Source: Vibrio owensii CAIM 1854 = LMG 25443
GTDB taxonomy: Bacteria > Pseudomonadota > Gammaproteobacteria > Enterobacterales > Vibrionaceae
DNA length: 64,000 bases
Direction of reading: 5' to 3'
NCBI RefSeq assembly: GCF_000817815.1
Contig: NZ_JPRD01000024.1
Location: forward strand, 50,498 to 114,497
Shown: positions 55,458 through 64,000 of the stretch, piece after piece
Position numbering within the stretch: position 1 is the first letter of the stretch
Layout of the letters: each line of letters opens with the position of its first letter
Made by a program: the position numbers and the translations under genes
The notes under the pieces: generated by a model
Told to the model about the DNA's origin: nothing
The model's database searches: none
Seen by the model: only the letters and a program-made list of their open reading frames with translations

Positions 55458-56741
55458 CTATAGAGCTGTGAACAAGGTGTTCTGTGTATTCGGAGTCCAG
55501 TCTGCTTGTGATACGTGCGGTACGTTGACTAGGTAGCGCAGACCTTGGTAAGTCACCACGTCGCCTGCTTCATACGCGACATTTAGAGCCCAGTTGGTAG
55601 CAGGATCTGCATTGGTCCAAAGGCTAGAAGTAGAAGATGGTGCCCAATCTTGTTGCGCGATGTGTGCTGTCACGGCTTTGTAAACAGTGCTAGAATGCGT
55701 TACGTAATCACCAGCAGCGTATGCGTTGCCGACCTGCCAAATAGGCGTGTAGTTATCAATGGTATCGAATACGTAACCTGCTTCTTTAGCGATTCGAAGG
55801 AATTTTGCTAATTTAGGAAGGTTTTGCGTAGCCCCCATACCACGCTTGCCATCTTCGTATAGAAATTCGTGTGTTAAGACCACGACTTTGTCAGCATGCA
55901 AAGGCGTACCACAAGGGAAACCATGGGCTTTTGAGTTGATCGGATTGATCGTTGTTGGTGCGCAGCTGTTTAAGGCGGCATCAACGTAGCCAAGAAATGC
56001 TTCTGCTTCCGTTAAACTGTTAGCTGGCATTGGGATTCCCCAGTTTTCTGGTGCCCAATCTACATCCCAGCCATGCGTTTGATATCCTTTATTCGCCAAG
56101 ATGTTTTGCACTTCGATAGAAGCTTTTACACTGTTTGATGGATTATCTAGATCGCAGACATAACCAGGTTCCCAAGGCTTTAAATCATCAGAGGTTGCAC
56201 ATAATCCGTCGGCTTTAAAATCTTTTGTGATACGCCAGCCATTGGTATAAGGCAAGCGCGCCAGCTCTTCGCCAAGGTAGTTCGGGTAACTGTTGATGTT
56301 AGGCAGGTATCTCTCAAACACGACTAAGTTATCTGCAAATGTCGAAGCATCGTAAACAGGATCTTGGTAAGCATTGATTTGGTGATCGCCGGTTGCATTA
56401 CATTCTGCACCACTCGTTGGGCCAAATTCATCAACACAGTTGTGCACCATATGAGCATAGCTGTGGTTCGCGACGACATGCCCTGTATCAAGCGCTAGTT
56501 TCAAAGCTTCCAATGCACGATCTTCGTTCTCATCGCCAATGCCATCCAAGTGCCAAGCATTAAAGTAGAAAGTGCCTTTAACGCCTTGTTCATTAAGCAC
56601 ATTAATCACATCAATAGAAGCGTTAATAGGACCGTCATCAAAGGTTAAATATATCGTGCCTTTTGGTGCAGTTTGGGCAAATGAAAATTGAGATAGCGCA
56701 GTACCTAAAAATGTAACCATAGCCAGTTTATTTAATTTCAT
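55458..56741 (-). CDS. Secreted chitin-oligosaccharide deacetylase
   Basis: 427 residues: signal peptide (about 1-22), NodB polysaccharide deacetylase domain and two C-terminal chitin-binding modules. The NodB metal motif TFDDGP is at 33-38 and NHSYAH (His93, His97) follows. The modules begin at about 331 (WQVGNAYAAGDYVTH) and 383 (WALNVAYEAGDVVTY), each with W-x-AY-x-GD. Size and layout match the Vibrio enzymes that convert diacetylchitobiose to GlcNAc-GlcN, a signal for chitinase induction. It is divergent from the chb operon, which fits a shared chitin response. Confidence 0.9.
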   Translation of the reverse strand: MKLNKLAMVTFLGTALSQFSFAQTAPKGTIYLTFDDGPINASIDVINVLNEQGVKGTFYFNAWHLDGIGDENEDRALEALKLALDTGHVVANHSYAHMVHNCVDEFGPTSGAECNATGDHQINAYQDPVYDASTFADNLVVFERYLPNINSYPNYLGEELARLPYTNGWRITKDFKADGLCATSDDLKPWEPGYVCDLDNPSNSVKASIEVQNILANKGYQTHGWDVDWAPENWGIPMPANSLTEAEAFLGYVDAALNSCAPTTINPINSKAHGFPCGTPLHADKVVVLTHEFLYEDGKRGMGATQNLPKLAKFLRIAKEAGYVFDTIDNYTPIWQVGNAYAAGDYVTHSSTVYKAVTAHIAQQDWAPSSTSSLWTNADPATNWALNVAYEAGDVVTYQGLRYLVNVPHVSQADWTPNTQNTLFTAL

Positions 56742-56917
56742 TTTCTATTCCTTTTTAGAAATTAATTATGACGTTGTCAGTAGTAATATATTGATAGTTA
56801 TAAATATAAGTTAATACATTTTGTTATTTTGTTATTTTGTTGGCTTTTATCCTAGACCTAAATAATTAATAAAAAATAGGCTGTATTTTCTAAAATGAGA
56901 TTTGGTTCACGAACAAT

Positions 56918-56929
56918 GCAACCGGTTGC
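56918..56929. promoter_or_regulatory. Palindromic LacI-type operator upstream of chbB
   Basis: GCAACCGGTTGC is a perfect 12-bp palindrome with the central CG step typical of LacI/GalR operators. It lies 69 bases before chbB in the 256-base region shared with the deacetylase gene, and the regulator encoded at 61296 is the obvious candidate ligand. Confidence 0.7.
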
Positions 56930-56997
56930 GCTTTTTTGCGTTGGTTATTTTTGCTACAGTTTTTGTAGATTGAAATTTACACAACGGGAGTAAGGCT

Positions 56998-57303
56998 ATG
57001 AAAAAAATTCTTTTGTGCTGTAGTGCTGGGATGTCGACCAGTATGTTGGTTAAGAAAATGGAGCAAGCAGCTGAAAAACAAGGCATTGACTGCAAGATAG
57101 ATGCGCTGTCAGTGAATGCTTTTGATGAAGCAATTAAAGAATACGACGTCTGCTTGTTGGGTCCACAAGTGCGATTCCAACTAGAAGAGCTTCGTAAAAC
57201 AGCAAATGAACACGGCAAAAATATTGAAGCGATTTCCCCTCAAGCTTACGGAATGATGAAAGGGGAAGAAGTACTACAACAAGCATTAGAACTTATTAAC
57301 TAA
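56998..57303 (+). CDS. chbB: PTS chitobiose/cellobiose-type IIB component
   Basis: A 101-residue EIIB of the lactose/chitobiose PTS family. The phosphorylated Cys is residue 8 in LCCSAGMSTSM. It is first in chbB-chbC-chbA-chbF-chbG, which takes up and splits N,N'-diacetylchitobiose or its deacetylated form. Confidence 0.9.
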   Translation: MKKILLCCSAGMSTSMLVKKMEQAAEKQGIDCKIDALSVNAFDEAIKEYDVCLLGPQVRFQLEELRKTANEHGKNIEAISPQAYGMMKGEEVLQQALELIN

Positions 57304-57389
57304 TTCAATAATTTAAATAAAAGTAAGAATTTTAACTGAATATAAATATTCGGTGCGGAATTCTTTTGTCTGAAATAAGGATGGAATCT

Positions 57390-58724
57390 ATGAAGCTTTA
57401 TGATGCGATTATCGGAATCGTCGAAAAGCATATAGCCCCAATTGCGGCTAAAGTGGGTAATCAACCTCATGTTAGAGCAATGAGAGACGGATTTATTGTG
57501 GCAATGCCGTTTATTATTGTCGGCAGTTTTATCTTAATTTTTGCGTTTCCCCCATTTGCTGAAGGTACCACGTTTACTTTAGGGCAAATATGGTTGGATT
57601 TCGCGACAACGCATTTCGATACCATAATGATGCCCTTTAATATGTCTATGGGGATCATGACCATATTTGTCTCGCTTGGGGTCGCCTACAGTTTGGCGAA
57701 GGCGTACAAGATGGACGGCATTACCAGTGCAGTTTTGTCACTCATGAGCTTTTTATTGGTTGCTGCTCCTGCCAAAGATGGTGCTTTAGCGATGAATCAC
57801 ATGGGAGGAACAGGGATCTTTACAGCGGTTATGTGTGCTTTCTTCTCAGTTGAACTGTACCGATTTATGAAGAAGCATAACATTACTATTCGTATGCCAG
57901 AGCAGGTACCGCCAGCTATCGCTCGTTCTTTTGAAGTTTTACTGCCAGTCTTGGCAATTTTCATTACGCTCTATCCGTTGAGTATTTTTGTTCAAACTCA
58001 ATATGACATGTTGATCCCTGATGCCGTGATGGCCATGTTCAAACCATTGATCAGCGCTTCTAATACTTTACCAGCGATCATTGGTGCGCTGCTTGTGTGT
58101 CAGTTGTTGTGGTTTGCAGGTATCCACGGGGCTGCAATCGTTGTTGGTCTGTTATCCCCAATCTTCTTAACTAATATCAGTGCGAATATTGATGCCTTTG
58201 TTGCTGGTCAGCCTATTCCAAACGTATTCACTCAACCTTTCTGGGATTTCTATATCTTCATTGGTGGTTCGGGTGCAACACTGGCGCTAGTCCTGCTGAT
58301 GTCTTTCAGTCGTTCAGCACACCTCAAAAGTATTGGTCGCATGAGTGCTGTTCCGGGGTTCTTCCAAATCAATGAACCAGTCATTTTTGGTAGCCCTGTA
58401 GTGATGAACCCAATTCTATTTATTCCATTCGTATTTGCTCCAATCTTGAACGCAACCATCGCATATTTTGCTGTGCATCTTGGTTTTGTTGGTATGGGTG
58501 TCGCGACCACGCCTTGGACAACGCCTGCGATTATTGGTGCGTCATGGGGAAGTGGTTGGACATTCTCACCTGTTTTGTTGGTGATTGGCCTGCTTATTCT
58601 TGACCTCTTTATTTACCTGCCGTTCTTCAAGATGTTTGAGAAACAGGTACTTGAGCAAGAGTTACCGACCAATAAAGAGTCCAAAGAAGCAGAGCAGCCT
58701 TCGGGTGAAGGCGTGACGGCTTAA
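57390..58724 (+). CDS. chbC: PTS chitobiose/cellobiose-type IIC permease
   Basis: A 444-residue membrane EIIC with about ten hydrophobic segments. The ATG at 57390, with AAGGA upstream, gives the family N-terminus MKLYDAIIGIVEKHIAPIAA; an earlier in-frame TTG is less likely. The substrate-binding loop contains INEPVIFGSPVVMNP. The C-terminus is a charged cytosolic tail (QELPTNKESKEAEQ). Confidence 0.9.
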   Translation: MKLYDAIIGIVEKHIAPIAAKVGNQPHVRAMRDGFIVAMPFIIVGSFILIFAFPPFAEGTTFTLGQIWLDFATTHFDTIMMPFNMSMGIMTIFVSLGVAYSLAKAYKMDGITSAVLSLMSFLLVAAPAKDGALAMNHMGGTGIFTAVMCAFFSVELYRFMKKHNITIRMPEQVPPAIARSFEVLLPVLAIFITLYPLSIFVQTQYDMLIPDAVMAMFKPLISASNTLPAIIGALLVCQLLWFAGIHGAAIVVGLLSPIFLTNISANIDAFVAGQPIPNVFTQPFWDFYIFIGGSGATLALVLLMSFSRSAHLKSIGRMSAVPGFFQINEPVIFGSPVVMNPILFIPFVFAPILNATIAYFAVHLGFVGMGVATTPWTTPAIIGASWGSGWTFSPVLLVIGLLILDLFIYLPFFKMFEKQVLEQELPTNKESKEAEQPSGEGVTA

Positions 58725-58772
58725 CTATTAATTGGGCTGTGACTTGGCAGCCCTTCTTTTCGGAGAGAAGAC

Positions 58773-59084
58773 ATGGAACAAGAATTAGTTGTAATGGAAA
58801 TCATCTGCAATGCTGGTGAGGCTAGAAGTCTAAGTTACGAAGCGTTACGTCTATCGAGAGAGAAAGACTTCGTTGCCGCAGAGGAAAAGCTTTCTCAAGC
58901 TAGAGAGTGCATTAACAAAGCACACTTGATTCAAACTCAATTGATCGAAGAAGACCAAGGAGAAGGCAAAGTACCAATGACGTTAGTGATGGTACATGCT
59001 CAAGACCATTTGATGACCACAATATTGGCGCAAGAAATGGCCGTTGAAATCGTCGCGCTGAATAAGCAACTCGCTGAGAAGTAA
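58773..59084 (+). CDS. chbA: PTS chitobiose/cellobiose-type IIA component
   Basis: A 103-residue helical EIIA of the lactose/chitobiose family. The phospho-acceptor His is residue 75 in MVHAQDHLMT. It is preceded by GGAGAG and followed after ten bases by chbF. Confidence 0.9.
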   Translation: MEQELVVMEIICNAGEARSLSYEALRLSREKDFVAAEEKLSQARECINKAHLIQTQLIEEDQGEGKVPMTLVMVHAQDHLMTTILAQEMAVEIVALNKQLAEK

Positions 59085-59094
59085 GGAAACCATT

Positions 59095-60417
59095 ATGCCA
59101 AGAGATGCAATCAAGCTTGCCATTATTGGTGGCGGCAGCAGCTATACACCGGAACTGGTAGAAGGGGTGATCAAACGCTTGGAGTTTTTGCCAGTCAAAC
59201 AGATGCACTTTGTGGATATTGAAGCAGGCGCTGAGAAGCTAGAGATCATCAAGGGCTTAGCTCAGCGTATGGTGGATAAAGCTGGTGCAGATATTGAAAT
59301 CAAAGCTGGATTTGACCGACGTGAGGCAATCAACGGAGCCGATTTTGTTATGACTCAATTCCGAGTCGGTGGTTTAGCTGCACGAGCTAACGATGAGCGT
59401 ATCCCAATTAAGTACGATGTCATCGGTCAAGAAACAACAGGCCCTGGTGGATTTGCAAAAGCATTACGAACTATTCCCGTGATTCTGGATATTTGTAAAG
59501 ATATTGAGGAGCTTGCGCCAAATGCTTGGATGCTGAATTTTACCAATCCTGCAGGTTTAGTCTCTGAAGCGGTGAGCAAGTACTCTAAGGTTAAAAGTAT
59601 TGGTTTGTGCAATGTCCCTGTCTCGATGGAGATGATGATAGCTGAAATGATGGAGTGTGAACCGAAGGAGCTTCAACTCGAGTTTGCAGGCTTGAACCAT
59701 CTTGTTTGGGTGCTAAAAGCTTGGTTGAAAGGCGAAGACATTACTCAAACGGTGCTAGAGAAAGTCGGTGACGGTGCCAATTTCAGTATGAAGAACATTT
59801 GGGAAGAACCATGGGATCCTGCATTTCTAAAAGCGTTAGGCGCAATACCGTGTCCTTATCATCGTTACTTCTATCAAACTGACGCGATGCTAGCAGAAGA
59901 AAAGCAAAGTGCAGGGGAGCAGGGGACACGTGCTGAGCAGGTGATGGAAACAGAAAGTGCACTCTTCAAACTTTACCAAGATCCAAATTTAGACCACAAA
60001 CCCAAGGAGCTAGAAGAGAGAGGTGGTGCTTATTACTCTGATGCTTCTTTAAATCTTGTGGATTCGATTTACAACAATCGTAACAGTATTCACGTTGTTA
60101 ATGTGCTAAATAATGGTGCAATCAATGGCTTAGCTGATGATGCCGTTATTGAATGCAGTGCCGTGATCGGAAGTTGGGGGGCAAAACCTCTGGCTGTTGG
60201 TAATTTATCTATCAATATCAGTGGATTGCTTCATCAAGTAAAAGCCTATGAACAACTCGCAATAGAAGCGGCGGTTGAGGGGAGTTATGACAAAGCCTTA
60301 ATGGCATTAACTAACAACCCGTTGGTTCCAGATATTGGTCGTGCGAAATCCATCTTAGATGAAATATTGGAAGTGAATGCGCCATACCTGCCGCAGTTTA
60401 AACTGACGACTTTGTAA
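59095..60417 (+). CDS. chbF: 6-phospho-beta-glucosidase of family GH4 (chitobiose-6-phosphate hydrolase)
   Basis: Cleaves the phosphorylated disaccharide inside the cell by an NAD- and Mn-dependent redox mechanism. The 440 residues have the GH4 N-terminal Rossmann motif IIGGGSSYTPELVEGVIKR, the metal and catalytic segments around MLNFTNPAGLV, SIGLCNVP and GLNHLVW, and the usual length. It overlaps no neighbour; chbG starts 17 bases later. Confidence 0.92.
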   Translation: MPRDAIKLAIIGGGSSYTPELVEGVIKRLEFLPVKQMHFVDIEAGAEKLEIIKGLAQRMVDKAGADIEIKAGFDRREAINGADFVMTQFRVGGLAARANDERIPIKYDVIGQETTGPGGFAKALRTIPVILDICKDIEELAPNAWMLNFTNPAGLVSEAVSKYSKVKSIGLCNVPVSMEMMIAEMMECEPKELQLEFAGLNHLVWVLKAWLKGEDITQTVLEKVGDGANFSMKNIWEEPWDPAFLKALGAIPCPYHRYFYQTDAMLAEEKQSAGEQGTRAEQVMETESALFKLYQDPNLDHKPKELEERGGAYYSDASLNLVDSIYNNRNSIHVVNVLNNGAINGLADDAVIECSAVIGSWGAKPLAVGNLSINISGLLHQVKAYEQLAIEAAVEGSYDKALMALTNNPLVPDIGRAKSILDEILEVNAPYLPQFKLTTL

Positions 60418-60434
60418 CTCGAGGAACATCGCGA

Positions 60435-61190
60435 ATGAAAGTGATTTTTAACGCAGATGATTTTGGTTTAACTCAAGGTGTAAACAACGGCATTATCAAA
60501 GCGCATCAACAGGGTGTTGTGCTATCGACAACCATGATGATGGGTATGGACGCAGAGCAACACGCTGTTGAGTTAGCGAATCAGAATCCGAACTTAAAAA
60601 TTGGCGTCCACCTTCGTTTTACTGCAGGGAACCCTCTAACTGGCCATCCAAATCTTACCAGTGGTGGGGAGCAGTTTGTTCGTTTTAATGAGTTATGGAA
60701 GAAGCGTGATTTCCAAGAAGAGGCGGTTTACCAAGAAGCCGTTGCTCAAGTTGAGCATTTTCTTTCATTGGGATTACCGCTTAGCCATATAGATAGTCAT
60801 CATCATGCTCATACTCATCCTCAATTATTGCCAGTGATTCGAAGAGTGGCTGAGCAGTATCGAGTGCCGTTGCGTGGTAGCGGTTTGTGTCATATCGACT
60901 GCGATACCACGTATCATTTTACCGATGAGTTCTATGATCAGGGAGTGAGTTTAGATGGTGTTATGGCGCATCTAAAAAGTCTCAAGTCTCAATATGATGT
61001 GGTTGAAGTTATGTGTCACCCTGCTGATGTCGATCAACACTTATTGTCTATTAGCGGCTACGCTCTGCAGCGAGAGTTAGAACTTCAGGTGCTGACCTCT
61101 CCAATATTAAAACAAGAGCTGGGCGAACACGGTATGAGAATCACGGATTATTCGACTCTCATTTCTACTCGTAAATTTGCCAGTGTATGA
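60435..61190 (+). CDS. chbG: ChbG/YdjC-family chitooligosaccharide deacetylase
   Basis: 251 residues with the YdjC metal-binding motifs NADDFGLTQGVNNG at the N-terminus and HIDSHHHAHTHP in the middle. E. coli ChbG removes one acetyl group from chitobiose-6-phosphate so that ChbF can act and the regulator is induced. Together with the secreted deacetylase, the locus has two deacetylation steps. Confidence 0.9.
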   Translation: MKVIFNADDFGLTQGVNNGIIKAHQQGVVLSTTMMMGMDAEQHAVELANQNPNLKIGVHLRFTAGNPLTGHPNLTSGGEQFVRFNELWKKRDFQEEAVYQEAVAQVEHFLSLGLPLSHIDSHHHAHTHPQLLPVIRRVAEQYRVPLRGSGLCHIDCDTTYHFTDEFYDQGVSLDGVMAHLKSLKSQYDVVEVMCHPADVDQHLLSISGYALQRELELQVLTSPILKQELGEHGMRITDYSTLISTRKFASV

Positions 61191-61295
61191 TTAAGGCTGC
61201 CAGCATCGCCCCCCCCAACACACCTTACGATTTGCTGGCAGTCACTTTCTGGTATTGTCTCCATTAACAAAAAGCAGTTGGATTGAATAAGCACG

Positions 61296-62294
61296 ATGGC
61301 AAGGATTAAAGATGTCGCTGAACTTGCGGGAGTAAACCGCTCTACCGTTTCTCGCATTATTAATGGAGAGGGGAAGTTCCGGGAAGAAACAAAGAAAAAA
61401 GTTGAAGCTGCGATGGCTGAACTTAACTACCGCCCAAGTGCTATTGCCCGTTCGCTTGCAACTTCATCTAGCAACATGGTTGGTTTGTTGGTGACGTACT
61501 ATACCGGTGGATTCTTTGGTGAGATGATGGAGCAAGTGCAGACCGAATTGGACATGCATAAGAAGTTCCTAATTACAGCGCAAGGGCACCATTCGGCGGA
61601 AGGGGAAAAGGAAGCCATTCAGCGTTTTAATGATCTGCGGTGTGATGGTTACGTGCTTCATAGCCGCTATCTATCTGATGATGATTTACGAGAACTCGCC
61701 AAGTTGCCAACGCCGTTTGTGTTACTCGATCGTTATGTCGAAGGCATAGAAGAGCGTTGCGTCACCTTCAACCATCACCACGCCAGCCGAATTGCCGTTG
61801 AACATTTAATTGCTGGTGGGCATAAACATATCGCTTGTATCAGCGGGCCTTCTCAGCGTCATAACAGTTTATTGCGAAAACTCGGCTATGTGGATGCAAT
61901 GAAAACGGCTGGCATTAATATAGACGAAAGTTGGTGTGAAGAAGGCAATTACGGACGCCAAAGTGGTTATGATGCAATGGCCGCTATTTATCACCGCCAT
62001 CCTGAAGTGACGGCTGTGTTTTCATGTAGTGAAGAGATGACGGTCGGAGCGATGCAGTTCTTGCATGAAAAACGTATCCCGGTGCCAGAACAAATCTCAT
62101 TGGTGAGTTTTGATAGTGTGGATTTGTGTGAAAGCTTATATCCAACGGTGTCTGCCGTACACTTCCCAATCAGCGAGATGGCTAGAGTGGCAGTTCAAAC
62201 ATTAATGGGGTTAATCAAAGATCAGCAACCACACACCAAGCCAGTATTTGAAGCTGAGTTAAAACTACGCAAAGCGGATCGAACTCTTTTCTAA
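61296..62294 (+). CDS. LacI-family transcriptional regulator of the chb locus
   Basis: 332 residues. The N-terminal helix-turn-helix and hinge read KDVAELAGVNRSTVSRIING, followed by a periplasmic-binding-protein-like effector domain. It takes the place of the AraC-type ChbR found in E. coli. The nearby palindrome at 56918 is its likely target. It has its own short upstream region with a C8 run and a 9-bp inverted repeat (61197-61241). Confidence 0.85.
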   Translation: MARIKDVAELAGVNRSTVSRIINGEGKFREETKKKVEAAMAELNYRPSAIARSLATSSSNMVGLLVTYYTGGFFGEMMEQVQTELDMHKKFLITAQGHHSAEGEKEAIQRFNDLRCDGYVLHSRYLSDDDLRELAKLPTPFVLLDRYVEGIEERCVTFNHHHASRIAVEHLIAGGHKHIACISGPSQRHNSLLRKLGYVDAMKTAGINIDESWCEEGNYGRQSGYDAMAAIYHRHPEVTAVFSCSEEMTVGAMQFLHEKRIPVPEQISLVSFDSVDLCESLYPTVSAVHFPISEMARVAVQTLMGLIKDQQPHTKPVFEAELKLRKADRTLF

Positions 62295-62433
62295 CACCTC
62301 TTTATTACTCTCTGTGCGAGTTTGTTGATGACATGCACAGAGAAGCTTCATTCATCACCCTTATTGATGAATTCATTTACAAAATCTACTAGTATTATAG
62401 GCTTATCAATAAAGTCTTATCAGCAGTGGAACA

Positions 62434-63684
62434 GTGGCAGCAATTAAACTTACAGTGGATCGTATTCAGCCCGGGTTACATATCCGTCTTCCGCTAAAGT
62501 GGAACGATCACCCATTCCTACTTAACAGCTTCAAGATTAAAGACCAGGAACAAGTGGAGATGATTCGTCACCTTGGTGTGAAGTTTGTGTACTTTAATCC
62601 GGAACAAAGCGATGCATCTCCTCTTCCTGCGAATCAACCTCAAGCCGAAGTAAAGAAAGACGATGCCTTAGATCTTGAGGCTCAAAAATTATGGCAAGAG
62701 AAGCAAAAACGAATTGAAAAGCTGAGTGCTTATCGTCGTCGCGTCATTCAATGTGAAAAAGAATTCGAACGGTCACTCGCTCGAATGCGTTCTGTGATGA
62801 CGAAAATTCGTAACCGTCCCGCAGATGCGGTAGGGGAAGCAAAACAACTGATCGACGACATCGTTGATAAGTTAATGTGTGATGACAATGTGACTTTGCA
62901 CTTAATGAACGGTAAGAACGAGTTCGAAGATATCTACTTCCACTCTCTTAACGTTGCCGTTATTGCGATGATGATTGGGCGAGCGAAAGGCTATTCCGCC
63001 GAGCAACTTAAAGCACTTTCGTTTGCTGCTTTGTTTCATGACATGGGCAAGATCAAAATCCCAACCGCTATATTAAGGAAGCAAACGCCACTGAGTGAGC
63101 CCGAAATCAACTATCTAAAGCTGCACACTAAGTACGGCTTAGACATGGCTAACCAGATTGAAGATTTTCCTGATAGCGCAAAAACCGTGATCGCTCAACA
63201 TCATGAACTACGCGACGGCTCTGGTTACCCTGAGGGTTTGAAGGGGGATGAGATTGATGAGCTCGCACAGGTGATTATTGTTGCTAATGCTTTTGATAAT
63301 CTGTGCCATACCCCAATCGCTTCTGAACAGAAAATTCCATATACAGCACTTTCCCACTTATATAAGAACTGCAAGCACTTATATAAAGAAGAGAACCTTA
63401 ATATCTTAATTAAGTTTATGGGCGTATTCCCTCCAGGGACGGTAGTTCAGCTTTCTAACAATATGGTGGGCTTGGTTATCTCAGTGAACGCATCTCACTT
63501 ATTGTTCCCGAATGTACTAGTCTATGATCCTGCTGTTCCAAGAACGCAAGCGCCAATCATTGACCTCGCATCTAAAGATATAAAGATAGTTAATGCGATT
63601 CCCCCGTCTAAATTGCCGGAAAAAATCAAAGAGTATCTTAATCCGCGCTCACGCATTTCCTACTTCTTTGATAGCGACGAGTAG
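62434..63684 (+). CDS. HD-GYP cyclic-di-GMP phosphodiesterase with DUF3391 domain
   Basis: 416 residues starting with GTG. The N-terminal DUF3391 region (about 1-130) leads into an HD-GYP domain with His170, HD at 202-203 (HDMGK), His231, HHE at 256-258 and GSGYP at 262-266. All metal-binding residues and the GYP motif are intact, so c-di-GMP hydrolysis is expected. No sensor or receiver domain is fused. It is a single gene before the rRNA operon. Confidence 0.88.
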   Translation: MAAIKLTVDRIQPGLHIRLPLKWNDHPFLLNSFKIKDQEQVEMIRHLGVKFVYFNPEQSDASPLPANQPQAEVKKDDALDLEAQKLWQEKQKRIEKLSAYRRRVIQCEKEFERSLARMRSVMTKIRNRPADAVGEAKQLIDDIVDKLMCDDNVTLHLMNGKNEFEDIYFHSLNVAVIAMMIGRAKGYSAEQLKALSFAALFHDMGKIKIPTAILRKQTPLSEPEINYLKLHTKYGLDMANQIEDFPDSAKTVIAQHHELRDGSGYPEGLKGDEIDELAQVIIVANAFDNLCHTPIASEQKIPYTALSHLYKNCKHLYKEENLNILIKFMGVFPPGTVVQLSNNMVGLVISVNASHLLFPNVLVYDPAVPRTQAPIIDLASKDIKIVNAIPPSKLPEKIKEYLNPRSRISYFFDSDE

Positions 63685-63708
63685 TTATCCACAGTTTTTT
63701 GTGGGTAA
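63685..63708. other. Single DnaA-box match in a small hairpin
   Basis: TTATCCACA (63685-63693) is a perfect E. coli-type DnaA box and pairs loosely with GTGGGTAA after a T6 loop. It is isolated and may simply be the end hairpin of the HD-GYP gene. Confidence 0.4.
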
Positions 63709-63804
63709 ATTGTAGAGATCCTGAGTGTTATTTCTGGGTAATTTTAAGGTTGGATGGAAAGTGTTCGCTTGGCATGTTCTTTTAGAAAAAATGCATTTTT
63801 AGTC

Positions 63805-63832
63805 TTGCCAAAGAAAATCTTCTCCCTATAAT
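63805..63832 (+). promoter_or_regulatory. rRNA operon promoter P1
   Basis: TTGCCA and TATAAT with a 16-base spacer, followed by a GC-containing discriminator, upstream of a second promoter and boxA. Confidence 0.75.
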
Positions 63833-63920
63833 ACGCATCCAGCGACACGGCAGACGCCACAAGGCTTCAGCGGAGTCGAAGAGGTGAAAAGCTTCTGCGA
63901 AAATTAGTTGAAAAAAGTGT

Positions 63921-63948
63921 TTGACACTCTCAATTATCTCGCTAGAAT
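63921..63948 (+). promoter_or_regulatory. rRNA operon promoter P2
   Basis: Perfect -35 TTGACA and -10 TAGAAT with a 16-base spacer and a GC-rich discriminator, as in growth-rate-controlled rrn promoters. Confidence 0.88.
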
Positions 63949-63986
63949 GCACCTCCGCTTTGAGAGAAAAACTTCTTGATAAGCAA

Positions 63987-63998
63987 GCTCTTTAACAA
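63987..63998 (+). promoter_or_regulatory. boxA antitermination site of an rRNA operon
   Basis: GCTCTTTAACAA is the conserved rrn leader boxA bound by NusB/NusE. The 16S rRNA gene must begin just past the window end. Confidence 0.88.
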
Positions 63999-64000
63999 TA

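Noticed and set aside
63685..63693. Replication origin indicated by a perfect DnaA box
   Set aside because: It is a single isolated box with no cluster, no AT-rich repeat array and no dnaA/gidA-type neighbours.

Overview
The window is chromosomal DNA of a Vibrio, most likely from the Harveyi clade (V. parahaemolyticus / V. alginolyticus type). The evidence is the gene order (rapA-rluA; pmbA/darP; mgtE-ptsO-rapZ-ptsN-hpf-rpoN-lptBAC-kdsD; mlaFEDCB-ibaG-murA; ridA-pyrIB-argF; valS-holC-pepA/lptFG), the protein sequences, and a 427-residue secreted chitin-oligosaccharide deacetylase next to a chitobiose PTS operon. Names come from motif recognition and gene order; no database search was possible.

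Region 1 (1-39,000) is a conserved core block. It holds the 3' part of rapA, an Nramp-like transporter, rluA, a D-2-hydroxyacid dehydrogenase, darP, pmbA, mgtE, the nitrogen-PTS/sigma-54 cluster, LPS transport (lptABC, later lptFG) and Kdo synthesis (kdsD, with kdsC missing from its usual place). It also holds the Mla phospholipid transport operon, murA, plsC, ridA, pyrBI with a readable leader peptide and attenuator, argF with an ARG box, arcA, rraB, a MarR-GNAT fusion with a double operator, valS, holC, pepA, lptFG, an RDD protein and an SDR.

Region 2 (39,157-54,951) is a 15.8-kb integrated element in a tRNA-Leu(CAA) gene. It is bounded by 166-bp direct repeats that carry the tRNA promoter and the 5' half of the tRNA. 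The left tRNA copy is truncated in the anticodon loop and the right copy is intact. The element encodes a P4-type tyrosine integrase and a putative toxin/immunity pair (DUF4105-like permuted papain fold plus a two-TM protein). It also has a WYL regulator divergent from a TM2/secreted/glycine-zipper operon, and a replication module (family-A polymerase palm, apparently frameshifted at its start, plus a P-loop helicase-like ATPase). A second WYL regulator of BrxR/CapW type heads a two-gene membrane/cytosolic operon that looks like an undescribed defence module. A Cas2-fold SinR-like gene and two tiny conserved genes lie at the right end. Across the integrase-to-right-end part, the 9-mer GTCGTCGAC / GTCGACGAC occurs nine times in different reading frames and between genes, and I saw it nowhere in the flanking core. 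This is the strongest unexplained signal in the window.

Region 3 (54,998-64,000) starts with tandem 115-bp repeats that contain decayed tRNA-Leu 3' halves. Next come the secreted deacetylase and the divergent chbBCAFG operon with a LacI-type regulator and a perfect palindromic operator, then an HD-GYP phosphodiesterase. The window ends in the promoters and boxA of a ribosomal RNA operon whose 16S gene lies just outside. Together the chitin genes cover deacetylation, PTS uptake and intracellular cleavage of chitin disaccharides.
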